DNA of 64,000 nt, taken from assembly GCF_020531945.1 (NCBI RefSeq), contig NZ_JAJATZ010000001.1:620001-684000 (forward strand), read 5' to 3'. Position numbers and translations under genes: made by a program. The notes beneath the pieces were generated by a model, which made no database searches, was not told where the DNA came from, and saw nothing but the letters and a program-made list of their open reading frames with translations. The stretch is from Loktanella gaetbuli. GTDB lineage: Bacteria > Pseudomonadota > Alphaproteobacteria > Rhodobacterales > Rhodobacteraceae. Positions 24,586-33,637 of the stretch are shown here, piece after piece. The first letter of the stretch is position 1, and every line of letters starts with the position of its first letter.

Positions 24586-25392
24586 ATGACCTCTACACTG
24601 ATGGCAGGAAAACGAGGCCTCATCATGGGTCTGGCCAACGACAAATCCATCGCCTGGGGCATCGCCAAGGCGCTGGCCGATGCGGGCGCGGAACTCGCGT
24701 TTTCCTATCAGGGCGAGGCGTTGAAAAAACGCGTCGCACCGCTGGCAGAACAAGTCGGGTCCGACATCGTGCTGCCCTGCGATGTGGGCGACATGGACAG
24801 CGTGGACGCGATGTTCACCCAGCTTGGCGAACACTGGGACAAGATGGATTTCATCGTCCACGCCATCGGATTTTCGGACAAGAACGAATTGCGTGGCCGC
24901 TACGTGGACACCTCGCGCCAGAACTTCCTGACCTCGATGGACATCTCGGTCTACTCGTTTACCGCCGTGGTGCAGCGCGCGGAAAAGATGATGACCGACG
25001 GCGGGTCCTGCCTGACGCTGTCCTACTACGGCGCGGAAAAGGTCATGCCGCATTACAACGTCATGGGTGTCGCCAAGGCCGCACTCGAGGCATCCGTGCG
25101 CTACCTGGCCGAGGATCTGGGCAAGGACAACATCCGTGTGAACGCCATCAGCGCAGGCACGATCAAGACACTGGCCGCCTCCGGCATCGGTGATTTCCGC
25201 CTGATCATGAAATGGAACGAATACAACTCGCCCCTGCGCCGCACCGTCACCCAGGAAGAGGTCGGTAAATCCGCGCTCTACCTTCTGTCGGACCTGGGCA
25301 GCGCCGTCACGGGCGAGGTGTTGCACGTCGACGCAGGCTACCACGTTGTCGGCATGAAGGCGGTCGACGCGCCCGACATCACCAAGGAATGA
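24586..25392 (+). CDS. fabI: Enoyl-ACP reductase (NADH), FabI type
   Basis: A 268-residue short-chain-dehydrogenase-fold enzyme that performs the last reduction of each fatty acid elongation cycle, and the target of triclosan. The nucleotide-binding start is KRGLIMGLANDKSIAWGIAK, and the catalytic Tyr and Lys fall in HYNVMGVAKAALEASVRYLA with the FabI spacing. GTIKTLAASGIGDF is the typical loop. The ATG at 24586 follows an aagg ribosome site. Its stop overlaps the ATG of the LysE gene by four bases, so the two are translated together. Confidence 0.96.
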   Translation: MTSTLMAGKRGLIMGLANDKSIAWGIAKALADAGAELAFSYQGEALKKRVAPLAEQVGSDIVLPCDVGDMDSVDAMFTQLGEHWDKMDFIVHAIGFSDKNELRGRYVDTSRQNFLTSMDISVYSFTAVVQRAEKMMTDGGSCLTLSYYGAEKVMPHYNVMGVAKAALEASVRYLAEDLGKDNIRVNAISAGTIKTLAASGIGDFRLIMKWNEYNSPLRRTVTQEEVGKSALYLLSDLGSAVTGEVLHVDAGYHVVGMKAVDAPDITKE

Positions 25393-26003
25393 CATTTGCC
25401 GCCTTTGCCTCGGTCGTGCTGATCCATCTGGCCGCCGCGATTTCGCCGGGACCCTCGTTTGTGGTTGCACTGCGGGTCGCGGCATCGGACGGGTTTCGCG
25501 TGGCCTGCGCGCTGGCATTGGGCTTTGGACTTGGCGCTCTGCTCTGGGCGGGGGCCGCGATGGCGGGCCTTGCGCTGGTCTTTGAACTGATGCCGACGCT
25601 TTTTCTGGCGCTGAAACTGGTGGGGGCGGCATTCCTGTTTTTTATTGCCGTGATGATGTGGCGGCACGCCCGCAACCCGCTGCCCGCCCCTGACAGTGCT
25701 GCACGTCCGCGGACCGCTGGCTCTGCCATCCGGTTTGGCTTTCTGACCTTTGCCTCCAATCCCAAACCGGCCGTATTTTTTGGCGCGGTTTTTGTCGGAT
25801 TGGTCCCGGCCGATACGGCGCAGGCCTGGAAACTGGCAATACTCGCCGCCGTGTTTGCCAATGAAACGCTGTGGTACATCCTTGTGGCCCGCCTTTTCTC
25901 ACTGCCGCGCCCCCGCGCGGCCTATGCCCGCGCAAAGACCTGGATCGACCGGGCCTTTGGCGGCTTCCTGGCCCTGCTCGGCCTCAAGATTGCCCTGACC
26001 TGA
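25389..26003 (+). CDS. LysE/RhtB family amino-acid exporter
   Basis: A 204-residue membrane protein with about six spans and the family start LIHLAAAISPGPSFVVALR, where the SPGP motif follows helix 1. GFLTFASNPKPAVFFGAVF in the middle is the second conserved block. Members export amino acids or related small molecules; the substrate cannot be assigned. The start ATG overlaps the fabI stop as ATGA, which makes the start choice secure. Confidence 0.88.
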   Translation: MTFAAFASVVLIHLAAAISPGPSFVVALRVAASDGFRVACALALGFGLGALLWAGAAMAGLALVFELMPTLFLALKLVGAAFLFFIAVMMWRHARNPLPAPDSAARPRTAGSAIRFGFLTFASNPKPAVFFGAVFVGLVPADTAQAWKLAILAAVFANETLWYILVARLFSLPRPRAAYARAKTWIDRAFGGFLALLGLKIALT

Positions 26004-26023
26004 CCACCCTGAAAGGACACCCC

Positions 26024-26545
26024 ATGCCGGACCGCCTGCCCCACGAAAAAGGCTTTCACATCAGTTGGGACCAGATCCACCGTGACAGCCGTGCGCTGGC
26101 ATGGCGGCTCGATGGTCTGGGACCAGAGGGCGAGGCCGGCGAAAAGGGCGGCGGCTGGCGCGCCATCGTGGCCATCACCCGTGGTGGCATGGCCCCCGCG
26201 ATGATCGTCGCAAGAGAACTCGACATCCGCACGGTGGACACGATTTCGGTCAAATCCTACGATCATCAGGAACAATCCGAAACCAAGGTTCTCAAGATGC
26301 CGGACGCCGACATGATGGGCGACGGGACCGGCATCCTGATTGTCGACGACCTCGTCGACAGCGGCCGCACGCTCGAGGTGGTTCGCGAAATGTATCCCAA
26401 GGCACATTTCGCAACGGTCTATGCCAAACCAAAGGGTCGCCCGCAGGTCGATACCTTCATCACCGAAGTCAGTCAGGACACCTGGATTTTCTTTCCCTGG
26501 GACATGGCCCTGCAATACGTCGAACCCTACCGCGGCAAGGATTGA
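26024..26545 (+). CDS. gpt: Xanthine phosphoribosyltransferase
   Basis: A 173-residue type I phosphoribosyltransferase that converts xanthine or guanine to nucleotides. The PRPP-binding motif ILIVDDLVDSGRTL is at about residues 104-117, and AITRGGMAPAMIVAREL gives the other loop. The late WIFFPWDMALQ segment carries the aromatic purine stack typical of Gpt. A gaaagga ribosome site precedes the ATG at 26024. It lies 20 bases after the LysE gene and is probably in the same transcript. Confidence 0.92.
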   Translation: MPDRLPHEKGFHISWDQIHRDSRALAWRLDGLGPEGEAGEKGGGWRAIVAITRGGMAPAMIVARELDIRTVDTISVKSYDHQEQSETKVLKMPDADMMGDGTGILIVDDLVDSGRTLEVVREMYPKAHFATVYAKPKGRPQVDTFITEVSQDTWIFFPWDMALQYVEPYRGKD

Positions 26546-26567
26546 GATCGTAGGAGCCTCCGGCGGG

Positions 26568-26617
26568 AGTATTTGGGGCAAGATGATATTAAACCGCATC
26601 ATCTTGCCAAAAATACT
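26568..26617. repeat. Intergenic hairpin related to the dispersed repeat
   Basis: Arms AGTATTTGGGGCAAGATGAT and ATCATCTTGCCAAAAATACT pair at 18 of 20 positions. The arms are the GGCAAGATGAT tail of the dispersed repeat at 3139-3199, here as two inverted copies. It lies between gpt and the aminotransferase and could end gpt transcription. Confidence 0.75.
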
Positions 26618-26690
26618 CAAAATACCGCCGTGGCCGAAGGCCAAAGGCAAAAATCGCGTGCGGCGCAGCCGCTCTGTTCGGGGAAGTCTC

Positions 26691-27863
26691 ATGTCACGAT
26701 CACGCACATCACTGACTTTTCCGCCACCGGTGATGGAGGCACGGCGCTGGCTGGATGGCGTAACCCATCCCGAAGGCCGTGCATTGCTGAACGTGAGCCA
26801 GGCCGCCCCACTGGACGCACCGCCCGAGCGGATGCGTGCGGAAATGGCCAGGATCGTGATGGAGGACGCAGGCGCACACCTTTATGGGCCCGTACTGGGT
26901 TTGCCCGACCTACGGGCCGAGGTGGCAGCCCAGTGGTCCGGTGCATACGGCGGCCGGATCCGTGCCGACCAGATCGCCATCACGTCGGGTTGCAATCAGG
27001 CATTCGCGGCCGCGATTTCGACCCTGTGCGGCGAGGATGACGAGGTCATCCTGCCGGTGCCCTATTATTTCAATCACGCCATGTGGCTGGATATGTCCGG
27101 TGTCAGGACGGTTCCCCTGCAGACTGGGCCTGATCTGATTCCGCGGGCTGTGGATGCAGCAAAGCTGATCACCGGACGGACGCGCGCGATCGCGCTGGTC
27201 AGTCCCAACAATCCCGGCGGCGTCGAATATCCAGCGCAAACGCTGACCGATTTTCGTGATCTTTGCCGCAGCCGCGGCATCGCGCTGATCCTTGATGAAA
27301 CCTACCGCGATTTCGATGCCCGCGACGGGGCGCCACATGACCTCTTTGCGGGCGATTGGGACGATACGCTGATCCAGCTCTATTCGTTCTCCAAGGCTTA
27401 CCGGCTGACCGGCCACCGGGTTGGCGCCATCGTCGCGTCCTCTGCCCGCCTCGCGGAGGTGGAAAAGTTTCTCGACACCGTCACGATCTGCCCCAACCAG
27501 CTGGGCCAACGCGCCGCGCTCTGGGGGATGCGCAATCTGGGCACCTGGCTGGCCGGCGAACGGCAAGAAATCCTCGACCGGCGCGCGGCCATCATGGACC
27601 ATTTTCCGAAACTGGCCGAGAAGGGCTGGCAGTTGCGCGGATGCGGGGCCTATTTCGCCTACCTGCGTCACCCGTTCGACATGTCGTCCGCCGATCTCGC
27701 GCCATGGCTGGTGAAAAACGCAGGCATCCTCTGTCTGCCCGGGACCATGTTCCGGCCTGCGTCCGACCCCTTGGGTGCATCGGAAATACGGATCGCATTT
27801 GCCAATGTCGACCGCCCCGCCATCGCGGAATTGTTCGACCGTCTGGCCCTGATCGCGCCCTGA
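26691..27863 (+). CDS. Class I/II pyridoxal-phosphate aminotransferase
   Basis: A 390-residue fold-type I enzyme of the aspartate-aminotransferase superfamily. The PLP lysine is in YSFSKAYRLTGHRVGA (about residue 230), the Asn and Asp for the cofactor are in SPNNPGGVEYP and LILDETYRDF, and the family Arg near the C-terminus is in EIRIAFANVD. It acts on an amino donor that I cannot name. The ATG at 26691 is the first with a plausible start site (gggaag); the longer open frame overlaps gpt. It is probably a separate transcript, since a hairpin precedes it. Confidence 0.88.
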   Translation: MSRSRTSLTFPPPVMEARRWLDGVTHPEGRALLNVSQAAPLDAPPERMRAEMARIVMEDAGAHLYGPVLGLPDLRAEVAAQWSGAYGGRIRADQIAITSGCNQAFAAAISTLCGEDDEVILPVPYYFNHAMWLDMSGVRTVPLQTGPDLIPRAVDAAKLITGRTRAIALVSPNNPGGVEYPAQTLTDFRDLCRSRGIALILDETYRDFDARDGAPHDLFAGDWDDTLIQLYSFSKAYRLTGHRVGAIVASSARLAEVEKFLDTVTICPNQLGQRAALWGMRNLGTWLAGERQEILDRRAAIMDHFPKLAEKGWQLRGCGAYFAYLRHPFDMSSADLAPWLVKNAGILCLPGTMFRPASDPLGASEIRIAFANVDRPAIAELFDRLALIAP

Positions 27864-27927
27864 GGCTTGCACGACCCGCCCGGCCCCCATATTGAAGCGC
27901 GGACCACGTATCAGGGGACCGCATCAC

Positions 27928-29769
27928 ATGGCTAAGCAGAAGAAATCACGATTCGGCGTCTGGGTGATCCTGATCCTGCTGTTCGTGGGCTTGCTGGGCT
28001 TTGGCACCGGCGGATTCACAGGGTCGATCCAGCGTCTGGGCATGGCGGGTGACACCGAAATTTCGGTGTCAAGCTACCAGAGCGCGTTGAACAACCAGTT
28101 GCGCAGTCTCGAGGCGCAGGTCGGCAACCGTGTCACGTTCCAGCAGGCGCAGGCCAGCGGTCTGGACCGGCAGGTGCTGAACCAGGTGGTAACGATCGCG
28201 ACGCTGGACAACGAAACCGCCCGGCTGGGGTTGTCCATCGGTGATGACCGCGTCCGCGACGAGGTCCTGTCAACCCAGGCATTTCAGTCCCTGTCCGGCA
28301 ATTTTGACCGCGAAACGTACCGCCGTGCCCTGGCCAATGCCGGCATGACCGAGGCCGAATTCGAGGCGTCCCTGCGCGCCGATGTCGCCCGCACGCTGTT
28401 GCAGGGTGCCGTGATCAGCGGCGTGGAAATGCCGCCCGTCTATGTGGATACGCTGCTGACCTTTCTGGGGGAAACGCGCGATATCGTCTTTGCGCCTGTG
28501 ACCGTCGATGATCTGGACACCCCGGTGCCCGGCCCGACCGAGGCCGATCTGCAGACCTTTTACGATGAAAATCCGGACATGTTCACCGCCCCCGAGGCGC
28601 GCGAAATCACCTATGTGATGCTGACTCCGGCCATGCTGGCCGATGACGTCACGATCCCCGAGGATCAGGTGCGCAACCTATATGAGGACCGGATCAGCCA
28701 GTTCCAGCAACCCGAACGCCGCCTTGTCGAACGGCTTGTGTTTCCCGACGCCGCGGCGGCAGACACCGCACAGCAACAGATCGCAGCGAACGAGACCGAT
28801 TTCGACGCGCTGGTCACTCAGCGCGGTCTGTCGTTGTCGGATGTCGACCTTGGCGACGTCAGCCGCGACGATCTGGGGGCCGCTGGCGATGCCGTCTTTG
28901 CCGCAGCACCGGATGATGTCGTGGGCCCCATCGAGACATCGCTGGGACCGGCGCTGTTTCGCGTGAACGCGATCCTTGCCGCGGAAAACATCCCCTTTGA
29001 GGACGCCGCACCCGATCTGGAACAGGAACTTGCGACAGCGCAGGCCCGCCGCGTCATCAACCAGAGCGCAGAGCAGATCAACGACCTGATCGCGGGCGGT
29101 GCCACGCTCGAGGATCTGGCCGACCGGACCGAACTGGAGCTGGGCAGCATTAGCGTCACCCCCGACACGACCGATGGCCCTGCTGCCTACGACAGTTTTC
29201 GCAATGCTGCGGCGGCTGTCGAGGAAGGTGCATTCACCACCCTCGAAGAACTGGAGGACGGCGGAATTTTCGCCGTCCGTCTGGACAGCGTGACACCCCC
29301 TGCCCTGCAACCGATGGCCGAGGTCAGTGACCGTCTGGACGCTGCATGGCGTGCGGCCGCCGAACGACTGGCAATCATTGCCCGCGCCGAAGAACTGGCA
29401 ACGCAGGTCATGCCGATGACCCGGCTCGACAGCCTTGGCCTCGACCCGGTCGAACAGCAGAACCTGACGCGGGGCAGCTTTGTCGAAGGCGCGCCCGCCG
29501 GTTTCATGCAAGAGGTGTTCGCGATGGAGACGTCACAGGTGCGTGCCCTGCCCACCCCGGATGGGGCGCTGATCGTGCGTCTGAATCGCGTGACGCCCGC
29601 CGATCCCGACAACGAACGGGTCGCGGCACAACGCGATGCGCTGTCAGAACAGATTGCCGCCGGTCTGGCGCAGGACATCTACGATGCCTTTGCCAATGAT
29701 GTACGGATGCGGACGGATGTGGTGATCGACCAGAACGCCGTCAACGCCGTCAATTCGCAGATGCAATGA
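27928..29769 (+). CDS. ppiD: PpiD-like periplasmic folding factor (SurA/parvulin family)
   Basis: A 613-residue protein anchored by one N-terminal helix (VWVILILLFVGLLGFGTGGF, about residues 11-30) with the rest in the periplasm. It has a SurA-type N-terminal domain and a central parvulin-like region with REITYVMLTPAML and PERRLVERLVFP. PpiD proteins assist envelope protein folding; the prolyl-isomerase residues look degenerate. I start at the ATG at 27928 after an agggga ribosome site. The stop overlaps trpE by four bases, an arrangement common in this family of bacteria. Confidence 0.88.
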   Translation: MAKQKKSRFGVWVILILLFVGLLGFGTGGFTGSIQRLGMAGDTEISVSSYQSALNNQLRSLEAQVGNRVTFQQAQASGLDRQVLNQVVTIATLDNETARLGLSIGDDRVRDEVLSTQAFQSLSGNFDRETYRRALANAGMTEAEFEASLRADVARTLLQGAVISGVEMPPVYVDTLLTFLGETRDIVFAPVTVDDLDTPVPGPTEADLQTFYDENPDMFTAPEAREITYVMLTPAMLADDVTIPEDQVRNLYEDRISQFQQPERRLVERLVFPDAAAADTAQQQIAANETDFDALVTQRGLSLSDVDLGDVSRDDLGAAGDAVFAAAPDDVVGPIETSLGPALFRVNAILAAENIPFEDAAPDLEQELATAQARRVINQSAEQINDLIAGGATLEDLADRTELELGSISVTPDTTDGPAAYDSFRNAAAAVEEGAFTTLEELEDGGIFAVRLDSVTPPALQPMAEVSDRLDAAWRAAAERLAIIARAEELATQVMPMTRLDSLGLDPVEQQNLTRGSFVEGAPAGFMQEVFAMETSQVRALPTPDGALIVRLNRVTPADPDNERVAAQRDALSEQIAAGLAQDIYDAFANDVRMRTDVVIDQNAVNAVNSQMQ

Positions 29770-31280
29770 CCATGCGCCAGTCCCCCGATTTCGAGACCTT
29801 TGCCGCCGGCTACAACGCCGGTCAGAACCAGATTGTCTGGACCCGGCTGGCTGCCGATCTGGACACACCGGTGTCGTTGATGCTGAAGCTGGGCGATGCC
29901 GGTGTGAACAGCTTCATGCTCGAGAGCGTGACGGGCGGTGAAATCCGCGGGCGCTATTCCATCGTTGGCATGAACCCCGATCTGATCTGGGATTGCCACG
30001 CGGGTGCCAGCCGGACCAACCGGACCGCACGCTATGACCCCGATGGATTTGTCGCCGATACGGTCCCCCCGCTGGAGGCCTTGCGCGGATTGATCGCGGA
30101 ATCGCGGATCGATCTGCCGGTGGACCTGCCGGGGGCCAGTGCCGGTTTGTTCGGCTACCTGGGCTATGACATGATCCGGCTTGTCGAACATCTGCCGGAT
30201 GTGAACCCCGACCCGCTGGGCCTGCCAGATGCGGTCATGATGCGCCCTTCGGTGATCGCGGTGCTGGACGGGGTCAAGGGCGACGTGATCCTTGTGGCGC
30301 CTGCCTGGGTCAATGCGGACGTCAGCGCAAAAGCGGCCTATGCGCAGGCGGCCGAACGCGTGATGGAGGCCGAACGCGCCCTGTCGCGTGCCGTGCCGGA
30401 CCGGCGCGACATGGCCGACCCGGCCCCCGTAGGCGAACCGCGGTCCAACATCGGGCATGATGCCTATATCGCGCTGGTCGAACGGGCCAAGGAATATATC
30501 CGCGCAGGCGATATCTTTCAGGTGGTGCCAAGCCAACGCTGGACGCTGGATTTCCCCGAACCGCCGTTTGCGCTGTATCGCAGCCTGCGACGCACCAACC
30601 CGTCGCCCTACATGTTCTATTTCAACTTTGGCGGCTATCAGGTCATCGGGGCCTCACCGGAAATTCTGGTGCAGGTGACCGGCAGCCGCGTGACGATCCG
30701 GCCCATTGCCGGCACGCGCCCGCGCGGTGCCACCCCTGAGGAGGACGCCGCCAACGAGGCCGACCTGATGGCCGACAAGAAAGAGCTGGCAGAACACCTA
30801 ATGCTGCTGGATTTGGGGCGCAACGACACCGGCAAGGTGTCCAAGATCGGCACCGTCCGCCCGACCGAGGAATTCAAGGTCGAATACTACAGCCACGTGA
30901 TGCACATCGTGTCGAACGTCGTCGGCGAACTGGCCGATGACCAGGACGCGCTGTCGGCATTCTTTGCCGGGATGCCCGCAGGCACGGTCTCAGGCGCGCC
31001 CAAGGTGCGTGCGATGCAGATCATCGACGAGCTGGAACCTGAAAAGCGCGGTGTCTACGGTGGTGGTGTCGGCTATTTCAGTGCGAATGGTGACATGGAC
31101 ATGTGCATCGCGCTGCGGACTGCCGTCCTCAAGGATCAGAACCTGTATATTCAGGCCGGTGGCGGTGTCGTCTATGACAGCGACCCCGAGGCGGAATATC
31201 AGGAAACCGTCCACAAATCGAATGCGATCCGCAAGGCCGCTGCCGATGCCGCGATGTTCTCCAAGGGCGGCAACCGCTAG
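29766..31280 (+). CDS. trpE: Anthranilate synthase component I
   Basis: A 504-residue enzyme that, with TrpG, converts chorismate and glutamine to anthranilate, the first step of tryptophan synthesis. The tryptophan feedback motif appears as FMLESVTGGEIRGRYS near residue 50, with Met for the usual Leu. Catalytic blocks include PSPYMFYFNFGGYQVIGASPE, RPIAGTRPRGATPEED and AGTVSGAPKVRAMQII. ATGA overlap with ppiD fixes the start. trpG lies 1.8 kb away on the same strand, beyond an opposing gene, so trpE is transcribed separately from trpGDC. Confidence 0.96.
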   Translation: MTMRQSPDFETFAAGYNAGQNQIVWTRLAADLDTPVSLMLKLGDAGVNSFMLESVTGGEIRGRYSIVGMNPDLIWDCHAGASRTNRTARYDPDGFVADTVPPLEALRGLIAESRIDLPVDLPGASAGLFGYLGYDMIRLVEHLPDVNPDPLGLPDAVMMRPSVIAVLDGVKGDVILVAPAWVNADVSAKAAYAQAAERVMEAERALSRAVPDRRDMADPAPVGEPRSNIGHDAYIALVERAKEYIRAGDIFQVVPSQRWTLDFPEPPFALYRSLRRTNPSPYMFYFNFGGYQVIGASPEILVQVTGSRVTIRPIAGTRPRGATPEEDAANEADLMADKKELAEHLMLLDLGRNDTGKVSKIGTVRPTEEFKVEYYSHVMHIVSNVVGELADDQDALSAFFAGMPAGTVSGAPKVRAMQIIDELEPEKRGVYGGGVGYFSANGDMDMCIALRTAVLKDQNLYIQAGGGVVYDSDPEAEYQETVHKSNAIRKAAADAAMFSKGGNR

Positions 31281-31283
31281 CGG

Positions 31284-32912
31284 TCAGTCGCCCCCGGCCA
31301 GTAGCGTCGCGGACAGCGGTGCCATCGCAACCTGTCGCGCGCGGTTGGCGGTGCCCCACAGGATCATCGCCGACAGGGTTTCAGGCGTCAGCCGTGCCAG
31401 CAGGATCACGCCGTCCTGCTGCCCAGCATGGAACGCCGCCTGATCCATGAACCGCCGGATGACCCGCGCGTCCTGATCGACATCTGTCAGATCACGAAAA
31501 ATGACACCATTGGGCACATCCTGCGCATCGGCCACGGTCGCTGCACCGTTCAGGCCGCTGTCTGCCTGCACCAACCCGCGACCGTCAGCTGCCAAGGTGG
31601 CGACGACCTGCTCTGTGGCAGGGTCCGACCGCCCCAGTGCAGCACCATCGGTCTGCACCAGTGCCACGCTCTGCGGCAAGGCGTCGAACGTCGCCTCGAG
31701 CGCGACCGCCACATCGGCGGCCGTCCCGCCCTGCGGCAGGCTTGCGCGGGCGGCCACCTCGAATCCGCCTGCGCGGTAGGCGTCCATCAGCTCCGACACA
31801 CCGGGACGCGACGGGTCCAGAACGATGGTGACCGGAAACGGCACCTCTTGCAGCGCGCGCGGGCCGTTGGGCAATGCGCCGTCGTCGATCAGAATTACAC
31901 TCATCTGCGGCAGAGCATCGGGATTGTCGAAAAACGCCGCGAATTCCACCAGGGCGGGCAGCGGTTCCGCCTCTGCTGCAGCGGGCGCGACAGGGGTATC
32001 GCCAGCGGGGCGCCGGATCGTGATGCCGGTGGCAGGGTCCGTGGTGGTGCCGGTGGGCCCGTCGATGATCGTCACGACCGTCGGCGCGGCTTCAGCTGCG
32101 CTGTCCACCGTCCCGTCCGCAGGTGCGGGATCGGGCATTGCAGCATCGGGTGTCGTGATGTCCGAGACAGCAAGCGGAGAGCCCGCGTCACCCGCAGAGT
32201 CCGGGTCCTGGGGTGCAGGCGTATCGATCACGACGGGCGCTGATGCGATGACCTGTTCGTCGTCTGGCGCATCGGGCGCGGGTGCCTCGGGTTCTGCGAC
32301 ATCTGTGACCGTCTCATCTTGCGTCCCGGTTGCTGTTTCAGGCGTATCCTGCGGCGGTATGTCCTCGGCGGTCGGGGCGGGTTCGACCATGACGACCACG
32401 GGAGCATCGGCTGCATCGTCCGATGTGGACGGCATCGTTTCGTCGGGTTCCGGCACATCGACCACGACGGGCGGCGGTGGCGTTGTCGACAGCGCCACAT
32501 CCGCCTCCGATGCGGGCACCTGCGGTGACAGGCTTTGCGGGTTGGGCAGGACGGGTTCTTCGGGCGCGGTGGCGATCGATACCGTTGTGTCGGGTTCCGG
32601 CGATACCAACTCAGGTTCGATCACGGCGGGATCGGGTGTCTGCGCGCTTTGCGTCTCGGGGGTGGGTGTTTGGGCCTCGACGGTCGGGGACGACAGCGCG
32701 GGTTCGGTCATGTCCGCTGGCTGCGACGCCTCCGGCGCCTCGATCAAGGCGACATCGGGCAACGGTTCAGGCGTGGCATTTGCCTGCGGGGCCTCGGTCT
32801 GTGGCAAGACCGGAGGCGTGTTGCCCACAGGCTGCGGTGCCAGCAACGATCCCGTGGCGACGGCCATGCCGCCCACAACAACGCCCCATGCCGCGCCTTT
32901 CACGAATGCCAT
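31284..32912 (-). CDS. Divergent polysaccharide deacetylase (YibQ-like) with long linker
   Basis: A 542-residue protein. Residues 5-25 form a single membrane anchor or signal (GAAWGVVVGGMAVATGSLL). Then about 270 residues rich in Pro, Ala, Thr, Asp and Glu follow, which should be disordered in the periplasm. The C-terminal domain is a divergent polysaccharide deacetylase: LPQMSVILIDDGALPNGP, ALQEVPFPVTIVLDPSRPG, then VIRRFMDQAAFHAGQQDGVILLARLTPETL. The canonical IIIDDLG is changed to ILIDDGA. It is convergent with trpE (gap of 3 bases) and divergent from trpG. The start at 32912 is chosen to match the membrane anchor. Confidence 0.8.
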   Translation of the reverse strand: MAFVKGAAWGVVVGGMAVATGSLLAPQPVGNTPPVLPQTEAPQANATPEPLPDVALIEAPEASQPADMTEPALSSPTVEAQTPTPETQSAQTPDPAVIEPELVSPEPDTTVSIATAPEEPVLPNPQSLSPQVPASEADVALSTTPPPPVVVDVPEPDETMPSTSDDAADAPVVVMVEPAPTAEDIPPQDTPETATGTQDETVTDVAEPEAPAPDAPDDEQVIASAPVVIDTPAPQDPDSAGDAGSPLAVSDITTPDAAMPDPAPADGTVDSAAEAAPTVVTIIDGPTGTTTDPATGITIRRPAGDTPVAPAAAEAEPLPALVEFAAFFDNPDALPQMSVILIDDGALPNGPRALQEVPFPVTIVLDPSRPGVSELMDAYRAGGFEVAARASLPQGGTAADVAVALEATFDALPQSVALVQTDGAALGRSDPATEQVVATLAADGRGLVQADSGLNGAATVADAQDVPNGVIFRDLTDVDQDARVIRRFMDQAAFHAGQQDGVILLARLTPETLSAMILWGTANRARQVAMAPLSATLLAGGD

Positions 32913-33043
32913 ACCGCTAATCCCTTTGCCTGTCGGGGCCTGCCCTTGACGCCTGCCTGCATCAGCCCTCATATCGGGTGCGACTATACCGTGTGGTCCC
33001 GCCCGGACGGTAGCCCCTAATTGACCCAAGGCCCGGTGACAAC

Positions 33044-33637
33044 ATGATCCTGCTGATCGATAACTACGATAGTTTCACCTATAATCTTGTGCATTACCTG
33101 GGTGATCTGGGTGCCGATGTACAGGTGCGGCGCAACGACAAGATCGACGTGCAAGAGGCGATGGCGATGAAACCGCAGGCCATCGTGCTGTCACCCGGCC
33201 CCTGCGACCCCGATCAGGCGGGCATCTGTCTGGCCCTCACCCATGCCGCAGCCGAGACGCGGACGCCGCTGCTGGGTGTCTGCCTGGGACATCAGACCAT
33301 CGGTCAGGCCTTTGGTGGCAAGGTGGTGCGCGCGGGCGAGATCGTCCACGGCAAGATGGGCACCATGCATCACGCCGGACAGGGCGTGTTCAAGGGGTTG
33401 CCTGATCCGTTTCTCGCGACGCGCTATCACAGCCTTGTGGTCGATCCCGCCACCCTGCCCGACAGCCTGGAGGTGACGGCGCATCTGGAGGACGGCACGA
33501 TCATGGGTCTGCAACACCGGGACCTGCCGATCCAGGGCGTGCAGTTCCACCCCGAGAGTATCCGTTCCGAGCACGGCCACCAGATGTTGCAGAACTTTCT
33601 CGATCTGGCGCAGGTGAAACCGCAGGTCGCGGCATGA
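33044..33637 (+). CDS. trpG: Anthranilate synthase component II (glutamine amidotransferase)
   Basis: A 197-residue class I amidotransferase that supplies ammonia to TrpE. The nucleophile Cys is at residue 80 in LLGVCLGHQTIG, and the His and Glu of the triad are at about 169 and 171 in GVQFHPESIRS. The start IDNYDSFTYNLVHYLG is typical. The four-base overlap with trpD means coupled translation. There is no fused p-aminobenzoate domain. Confidence 0.96.
   Translation: MILLIDNYDSFTYNLVHYLGDLGADVQVRRNDKIDVQEAMAMKPQAIVLSPGPCDPDQAGICLALTHAAAETRTPLLGVCLGHQTIGQAFGGKVVRAGEIVHGKMGTMHHAGQGVFKGLPDPFLATRYHSLVVDPATLPDSLEVTAHLEDGTIMGLQHRDLPIQGVQFHPESIRSEHGHQMLQNFLDLAQVKPQVAA

Noticed and set aside
31825..32949. 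Ser/Gly-rich plus-strand ORF over the deacetylase linker
   Set aside because: It is the antisense of a Pro/Ala/acidic repeat region and only reflects its codon usage.
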